A stretch of 64,000 nucleotides of DNA from Phyto melanocephala (lineage: Eukaryota > Arthropoda > Insecta > Diptera > Rhinophoridae). Each line of letters begins with the position of its first letter. Position 1 is the stretch's first letter. A model generated the notes under the pieces. That model saw nothing but the letters and a program-made list of their open reading frames with translations, was not told where the DNA came from and did not search any database. Positions 57,021-64,000 of this stretch are shown here, one piece after another. The stretch spans positions 85,214,213 through 85,278,212 of the forward strand of contig OW799236.1 in the NCBI GenBank assembly GCA_941918925.1, in the 5' to 3' direction. The position numbers were made by a program, and so were the translations under genes.

Positions 57021-59480
57021 TGTGCTGTTGTTTTGTCATCGAGAATTTTGTGTCTCACATTTTGAATATTTTTAATGTATCATTCCTGTGTACGTGTGAT
57101 ATATTGAATCATATACGTTCGTTTTGTTTTTTATTATTGGATTGAAACATGGCTGTATACCAAGAAAATGGAATTTAATCATAAAAATGTTTAATAAAGT
57201 GGATATTTAAAGCTTTGGAGGGATAACCTGGCAAAAAGCAACTTTATTTGGCACTTGAGGCTGACAATTTTAATAACGAAAAGCTGTTAACAATTTGGAT
57301 TAAATTGGTTTTGAGGATCACTGACTGGAGGAGAATCATAAAAACTTTAAAAGACGCAAGGAATACTGGTGGGGACCAAATAAACTCATAAGCAGAAAAG
57401 AAACATACATACCTATATAGGTAGATAGGTATATCATGATGTAATAAAAGATGATTGTTGATTTTCAGCTTTCTGTATAAAGATAGAGGTCGATTAGGGG
57501 TTCTTGCCCTGATCAAGGAGGAATAACCTGACATTATGCTATTTGCAGCCATTTCAACTTGATAATAAAAAAATAATCTTTAGCATTTGCTCTCACATAC
57601 AATTTTATATTATAATGTTTTTTTTGAATTGTGCACAATATTTTTATTATATTTAGTATTTTAAAAAAAAACTTATTTCGTTCTTTTGCAATATTAAAAA
57701 TTATAGTTTTTTTAACGCCGTTCTATAATGTTTTAAATTTTAAATCAAATGGCTGCTGCCCAAATATGAGCAAACAAAAAACATTAATTTTGATAATTTG
57801 GCCAAAACAGCTGACGATCAGCTGTGCTAGCAAGTCTATCTAGCTTTATTGTGCCATGGGTAAGTTTTTTTTTCATATGGAATTACAGATATACTTTTTT
57901 TTCTTAAGTGAAAGAACTGAGGAAGTCCTTTAAAAAATTGTAGAAAATTTTTTCTAAATATAAGTGATATATAACATAGTATAGTAGTATTACTGTATTG
58001 CTTTAGTTAGTTTGCTTTATATTTTTTTTTAACTAAAGTTCCAGAATATTTTATTCCATCTTCCTTTTTTCCCTTAATTTTTCTCGAAAGAGTTGTTTTT
58101 CTTTAATATGTACAAAAAACAAATATGAAATAAAAACGTAGCAATATTTATTGCCGCAATTATCAAATTTAATTGAGTCCATGGAAATTGCGACGTGCAG
58201 ATAGCAAATAGCCAAATTTAACAACAATTTATTGCGCAACTATTGCTTTGCCGATTGCTTGATCAATTATTGCCGGATCAAGCTATACAAATCATTTCAT
58301 TTTCTTTGATTTTTTTGTTTTTCTTTGCAGAAACAAAGGAAAATTTAAATAATTGTATCTGATAATGATAACTTATAGCGAGACATTAAAAAAAACCGTA
58401 AAAGTTGAAACAAAAATATATAAATATTAAATTTCATAAATAATTTACTTGTGTCATGTTCTCCACCCAATAAAAATAGACACACTTTAGCAATAAAGTG
58501 CCGTTATCCTGCCAACATTTTTGCTTATGCTTAGCAATAAAAGTTGCTACGTAAAGACACAGCGTCACCAAATTAAGTAAGTCCTAGTTCATATTGACAA
58601 ATTTTTATTTGGCTTTTTTTTTAGCTGTTTTTGCGCTTACCCGGTAAAATTGAATAAAGTGCAGATAAATTGAGGTTTTGAGTAAGACTGGTAGCAAGAA
58701 AATTTTGCCAACGTAAACGGCGACTAATTGTCTTATACGTATTTAAAACATGATATTTTATACTTTAAAAGTTAAATTTGTTGTTTTTTTTTTAAATATA
58801 TTTATTTAAAAAAAAAAAAAAAAAAAAAAAAAATAATATAGTCTTTAATATTTATTTAAGTGTAACATGGTATTATATTTTAGTTAATCTAATTTTTTCC
58901 TTTAGTATTTTAATATGAAATATATTTTAAAGGAAACATTTATATATGTATGTATGTATGTACTACAATTATATACAATCTATAAAATGGAATATTAAGG
59001 CAAACAAACATAAATTAAAATTTATATGTTTTAAAAGACAAATATTAAAAAATGCAAAATATTAAAAAATATACAAATAAATAAAATAACTTTGTAGTGA
59101 ACGTTTTTATTGAAAATAAATAAAAATAAGAATAACATTTTAAAATTCTGCAAAACTTGTTTGTTTTTATAACTATTTATTATTGAAGAATTGACAACTT
59201 AAGAGCGATGGTAATATTTTTCAATTCACACACCCATACAAACATATGTATGTACATATGCTTATGTGTGCACATTTTAAAGATCAGTGGAATAAAAATC
59301 AACTAAAAACCTGTCAATTTTTGTTACGGACTAAAAACCTGTAAAGCCTTGTTGCGGACTGAGGTCTGTACATTTTGAATTTTACATATTGTCAAATATA
59401 ACAGAAATTTTCCATTTTTCAATAGCTGAACTTATTGCATATATACATATATATATAGTATTCATATATCATGTAAATAT
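57020..59480. other. A/T-rich stretch, no gene recognised
   Basis: It includes a poly(A) run at about 58807-58832. A 102-codon reverse frame at 57244-57552 has no recognisable domain. In the forward direction ALEADNFNNEKLLTIWIKLV at 57247 looks mildly coding but is too short to assign. Confidence 0.4.
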
Positions 59481-59954
59481 ATAGGTATAATAATTACATC
59501 GTAGCGTAGCTTAGATTTCCGACGCCATCTTTGATTTTCACTTTTACATAGTTGTACTCTACTAGTAAAGCCCCTTTCATTTGATACGCCAATTGATGGA
59601 TTTAAGTAAAAAAAATATATACGTTATTTAATTTCGGTTGCCATCTTGAATTATATATTTTTTTATAGTTTACGGTATTCTACTGGTCAGCCCTTTCATT
59701 TGATACTTATATTGTGGTGGGTGTAAGGTAACAAATTTGAATTACAATAATTATATTTATTTAGGACGCCATCTTGAATTTTAACTTATTCATAGTTTAC
59801 CGTATTCCTCTGGTCAAGGCCTTTACACCAAAGCCCCGATTTAAGTCTATCCGATTTGCGTGTTTTCGATTTACGTCGCTTTTTAAAAATTGGTAAAATC
59901 CGACTTTGATACATTCTATTATGTAAGTGTACCCTACGTAGTGGTCAACTTAAT

Positions 59955-62666
59955 TTTTATACCCGCCACCAAAAAATGGTGGGGGTATATTCATTTTGTC
60001 ATTCCGTTTGTAACACATCGAAATATCCATTTTAGACCCCATAAAGTATATATATTCTGAATCGGGGTTTGATTTTATGACGATCTAGCTATGTCCGTCC
60101 GTCTGTTGAAAGCACGAAAGAGGTCGCACCGAAAAAGCTAGGGGGCTCAAATTTTGCCAGAATATTTCTTATAGACAAGGTTTGTTTGGTATTGAAAATG
60201 GGCTAAATCGGAAAATTAGGAAGAGAGTTATAGCTCGAAAAGCAAGAGTAGGTCGAAAAAACCGTGTCCTTCGAACATGGAATAAAATGGAATTGTGTCC
60301 AAACGCCTTAACGTAGACTCATGAAACTTCGAATATATATTTCCTGGGTAAAGACAATATTTTCCCCCGAAAATTGTCTAAATCTATGCATTAGGAGAGG
60401 AGTTATCGATCAAAATGTACGAAAATTTATACCGCACAGTGTATTTTTCGGTATATTTAAAAACAAAAACGTCATAAAAGCAACAAAATTGGATGTACGA
60501 CTCTGAAATTTTGCACACTTTGCTTTTTGGTGACACGCTTTCTTGTACCGGCAAATCAATGTGCCACGCCCACTTTTACGCCCACCTCCCATATAACGTT
60601 TTAACTAAAATTCATATAATTTCTCTATTAATAAAGATTTTGGAATAATAAAGGCCTATATTGAAACACCTCAGTTGTACTCCTTCGCAAAAATAACTTT
60701 GACACGCCTACTACAATGCCCACTTTTCACGTTATCTACCGTTAATGAAATTTAAAAGCTCATAAAACCGCTAAAATTAGAGGTATGATGATAAATTTTG
60801 CTACGTCTATCCCCCTAGGCAATTTCATTACTATGCCAAAAAATTAAGGTGCCACGCCCACCTCCCATATAACGTTTTACCTAAAATTCATATAATTTCT
60901 CTATTAATAAAGATTTTGGAATAATAAAGGACTATATTGAAACACCTAAGTTGTACTCATTAGCGAGAGTAACTTTGACACGCCTACTATAACGCCCACT
61001 TTCACTTTTGAATTGTGTCCAGACGTATAAACGTAGTCATGAAACTTCGAATATATATTTATCGAGTCAAAAGAATATTTTTCCCTAAAAATCGCTTAAA
61101 TCTATGAATTAGGAAAAGAGTTATAGATAAAAATGTGGGAAAATTTATAGCGCACAATGTATATTTCAAATTTAAAACGTAATAAATCTGACAAAACTAT
61201 ATGTACGATTCTGAAATTTTGCAAACATGGCTTTTTGGTCAAAGTCTTCGTTATAACGGAAAATAGGTGTGCCACGCACACTTTTTTCTTTAAATTTTTG
61301 TAAAAATATATTAGTCATATATATAAGCATTTATTCATCTTACACTGCACCATTCATTGTAATGTAGCTAAATATAAGATAAAGATGATAAGATAGATGA
61401 CTCTACTAGCAACTACTAGATGGAATGCTAACAACTATGCTTATGTTCTCCTTAAGTTATGCTTTATTAAAAATGGGAATTTATGAAAATTTGACCTAAG
61501 TAAAAAAAAATTATCTCTAAACATTATAAACAATTTATTTTCATATACTAATGACTAAGGCCCATACCTAAACAAGAGCGTTGAGCGTCAAGCGTTGCAA
61601 TTTTGCATGTATTTTGTTATTGTAACAAAAACAAAACACATGTAAAACTCCAACGCTTGACGCTCAACGCTCTTGTTTAGGTATGGGGGTAACAAATTTT
61701 AAAATTATACAAAACTTATTTCGTTTGAAAATCTTTTAAAAGCAAAATGTTATAGAAGTTTAAAAATCAAAATCTTACTAATAAATTTCCCGTTTTAGAA
61801 AAATGCAGAGAATGTATATTTTAAATCACCCTGTGGCCCTTAAAATTTAACCTTAAATTCACTTTCTTCCTCTTAAATTCATGTAAATTCTCTATGAATA
61901 AAGATTTCGGAATACTAAAGGACTATATTGAAATATCTAAGTTATGTTTATTAGCAGAAACTTTATTGACACGCGTATTTTAACGGCCACTTTCATTGAA
62001 AGACTAAATTTACGAAAATATTTTTATAATGATAATATTTGTATGATTCAATTATGTATGGAACAAAATATCGGCCAAATGGCCACCCAACCTAGGCGGC
62101 ACGCCACGATCCGATAGTCCAAATTTTCAATGACACTGTTGATGCTCGATTGTTGGGCACGATGATGAGTCGAGGTTGCTTGCTCTTTTGCCACGTTATC
62201 GTGAAAAACAGCAATGTTTCCCATTTAACGAACTAAGATGGCATTCACAGATGTTTTCACATTTCATACAGACCTGCTTTACAGACATTTAAATATTTTT
62301 TACAATTCTCACGATTGTGGACGAATTCGAACGATTATGTTGACCAAAAGAATCACGAAGTGCACAAAATACATTTTGATTTGAACGCCCATTTTTATAA
62401 AAATCTTTATCTGAGAAATCTTTAGTCTGAGATTGAGAAATGTCAAATGAAATACAAGAAAAAAGTTGAAGTTTAGATGTGGTTCACCTTAAACATGGGC
62501 CCTTAAAATTTGACCACCCTCTACAAAGAAAGTGTTACATATTTTATTATAAACAGATTATTCTATAGCGATTAACAAAATAATAAATATTGTGCTTTAA
62601 ATGTACACAAAATTGGTGGTGGGTATAAAAGATTCGGCACAGCCGAATATAGTGCTCTTACTTGTT
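59955..62666 (-). mobile_element. DINE-like element, second family, longest copy, reverse
   Basis: Reverse 3' hairpin CCACCAAAAAATGGTGG, CATTCCGTTTGTAACACATC, CCCCATAAAGTATATATATT, GTCCGTCCGTCTGTTG. Several internal CACGCCCAC/ATATAATTTCTCTATTAATA blocks follow, then 62090-62270 homologous to 5830-6000. The 5' end is GATTCGGCACAGCCGAATAT and CTCTTACTTGTT. A Harbinger-like MITE sits at 61559. Non-coding. Confidence 0.8.
61559..61689. mobile_element. Harbinger-like MITE with identifiable empty site
   Basis: A 131-bp fold-back whose arms read CCCATACCTAAACAAGAGCG then TTGAGCGTCAAGCGTTG, perfect for 37 bp. TAA flanks both sides (61556-61558, 61690-61692). The paralogous sequence at 7470-7482 (ACTAATGGCTAACAAATT) lacks the insert and one TAA. 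Confidence 0.85.
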
Positions 62667-62831
62667 CTTTAATGTTTATGTAAATATGTAGTGTATAAGT
62701 ATGTATGTATATAAAAATTAGTTTTATTATTTTTTTATTTCTAACTTTAAAAAAGATTGTTGAATGATTTACAAATTTTTAGTTTTTTTTACCAATTAAT
62801 TCAAAACCAGAGCATTGTATAAAAAAAATGA

Positions 62832-62898
62832 TTTGATTTGTGTCATTTCGATTTGTGTCGTTTCGATTTTTGTCGTTTCGATTTGCGTCGCATTTCTC
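62832..62898. repeat. 15-16 bp minisatellite
   Basis: Four copies of a TCGATTTGYGTCGTT-like unit at the right end of the TIR element. In reverse it yields an NRNDTNRND open frame without meaning as a gene. Confidence 0.75.
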
Positions 62899-63129
62899 CC
62901 TACCTACCCTATTGACGACGCAAATCGGGGCTTTGGTGTATTTTATATCAATATTGAGGGGTTTGTAGGGGTTAAATTTTGTAATCACAAAATATGACAC
63001 ATATGTACAAAAAATTATTGTACGCCATTTTGTAGTGACGGCCATTATTGAATTTAATTTTTTATAGTGTATTATATTTAACTGACCAATCCCTTTCATT
63101 TAATATCCACATTGTCTCTTTTAGTTGCC

Positions 63130-64000
63130 TAGAAGCTAATAAAAATCGATTTTCGTTTGTAAATTTTAGAAAAAAAAACGATATTTTTATTTTCGTGCCT
63201 ATATCTCAGTAAGTTTTAAGCGATTTGCTAGTTTTTTTTTATTTATAGACTATGATTTGTAATTTAGTGTTACTAGAGTATACATAAATTATTAGCTTCT
63301 TGACGGACTCGATATATTTAAAAAATATATATTTCTTCCTAATAATTTTTGCCAATAACTTTGCCGATTAGTGACCGATTCGTCCACCGTTCGTTCGTTT
63401 AACGAATAGCTCTAGGGACATATCATATCTATAAATAGTACGTGTAGTATAGTGTTGATAAATTAGATATGAGAAGTATTAATTTTTATGGTGAAAATCA
63501 GGAATTCGTGCTTGCTTGCTCATATTTCAGTAAGTTCTGAAACTATAGTGCTGGATTTCAAAAGCGATTTCCTGATATTTCTAAAATATTGATACGACAT
63601 ACGAGGTTCTTATCTTTTTAAATTCTGTTCTGTATTTAAGGAGTTAAAGTTACTACTAACACTTGCACAAAACATATGTATGTGTGTAACAAAACAAAAA
63701 TTATTTTAATAAAAACAAACTAGTGCATGTTGAATCAACATTGTTAATACAAATTGTTGTTGCAAAAACAGTGCTTTATGTATGTGGTATAAAAGGAAAA
63801 CAAAATCAACATTTAAAACTAGATTCGAGTCGAATGGGTAGAGCTCAATTCAGCATTACTGAACGAATGTATGACATTCAAAAAATTCTTGCTGGTTTTC
63901 TTTGTGCGGCTTTTATTACACATACACTACGTATGAGTGTTAAAATATGCAAATAGAAAAATTATCAATTATACGCCATAAACAAATTGTTGGTCGCAAG
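63130..64000. other. A/T-rich end of window, no gene recognised
   Basis: It includes degraded DINE-interior words (TATATCTCAGTAAGTTTTAA). The open frame at 63723-63956 shows no domain. Confidence 0.35.

Larger units (their letters stand above)
59826..62938. mobile_element. TIR element with TA flanks, carrying a DINE copy
   Basis: Ends CACCAAAGCCCCGATTTAAG and, reversed, CACCAAAGCCCCGATTTGCG. TA lies on both sides (59824-59825, 62939-62940). The DINE unit reads continuously once it is removed (CCTTT..ATATCAATATTGAGGG). Subterminal regions repeat CGATTTGCGTC-like words. A Tc1/mariner-type MITE is the best guess. Nearly all its length is the nested element at 59955-62666. Confidence 0.65.
59480..63130. 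mobile_element. Long-form DINE-like repeat block split by a 3.1-kb insertion
   Basis: Units with CCCTTTCATTTGATA at 59560-59820 resume at 62939 (TTTTATATCAATATTGAGGG) and 63060-63120. The CATCGTAGCGTAGCTTAGAT lead at 59499 matches the 5' region of the copy at 38413. The 5' hairpin end is not found. The right boundary is vague; GTTGCCTAGAAGCTAATAAA at 63123 still resembles DINE interior. Confidence 0.55.

Noticed and set aside
57244..57552. 102-codon reverse frame
   Set aside because: No domain, no codon bias and no splice context; a weak forward frame in the same place is equally plausible.
62779..63099. Reverse frame with an NRNDTNRND stretch
   Set aside because: Translation of the 15-16 bp minisatellite and DINE sequence.

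Overview
The window is animal nuclear DNA, very A+T-rich, from a higher (brachyceran) fly, probably a calyptrate such as a blowfly. The basis is the one intact gene, a fly-type mon2 with short GT..AG introns, and many Drosophila INE-1/DINE-1-like repeats. The species cannot be fixed from sequence alone.

The only clearly intact cellular gene is mon2, on the plus strand: 19 coding exons from 32586 to 50668 that join in frame to 1721 codons. Mon2 is a large HEAT-repeat relative of the Sec7 Arf-GEFs that lacks the Sec7 catalytic domain and acts in endosome/trans-Golgi traffic. Most of its introns are 59-79 nt. Three (33459-37015, 37469-42086, 45892-48835) are 3-4.6 kb and filled with transposons.

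Region 1 (1-32 kb) has no intact gene. It is a graveyard of nested repeats: INE-1/DINE-like elements of two families; a 31-bp-TIR element that carries a broken 5' fragment of reptin (10.4-11.2 kb); a hAT element with a perfect 8-bp target duplication sitting inside a Helitron (15.3-17.5 kb); a TTAA-flanked element inserted into an inverted copy of itself (19.9-23.3 kb); pogo-like and hAT-like non-autonomous elements (23.5-25.2 kb); and a 700-bp tandem duplication (26.1-27.5 kb).

Region 2 (32.5-50.7 kb) is mon2. Its long introns hold DINE elements, two Helitrons with minisatellite cores, a P-like MITE, Tc1 and mariner transposase relics, a LINE tail, and TTAA- and CWG-flanked MITEs.

Region 3 (50.7-64 kb) has no recognised gene. 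It holds DINE elements in head-to-tail pairs, Harbinger-like MITEs, a second P-like MITE, and a four-level nest at 59.5-63.1 kb.

The most unusual signal is a dispersed repeat (about 2.5, 4.4, 11.4 and 47.2 kb) whose conserved core fits a type I hammerhead ribozyme: CUGAUGA, a 6-bp stem II, GAAA, a minimal stem III, a cleavable C or U, and a stem I whose strands covary between copies. Such ribozymes are known from Penelope-like retroelements, but no Penelope reverse transcriptase is visible here.
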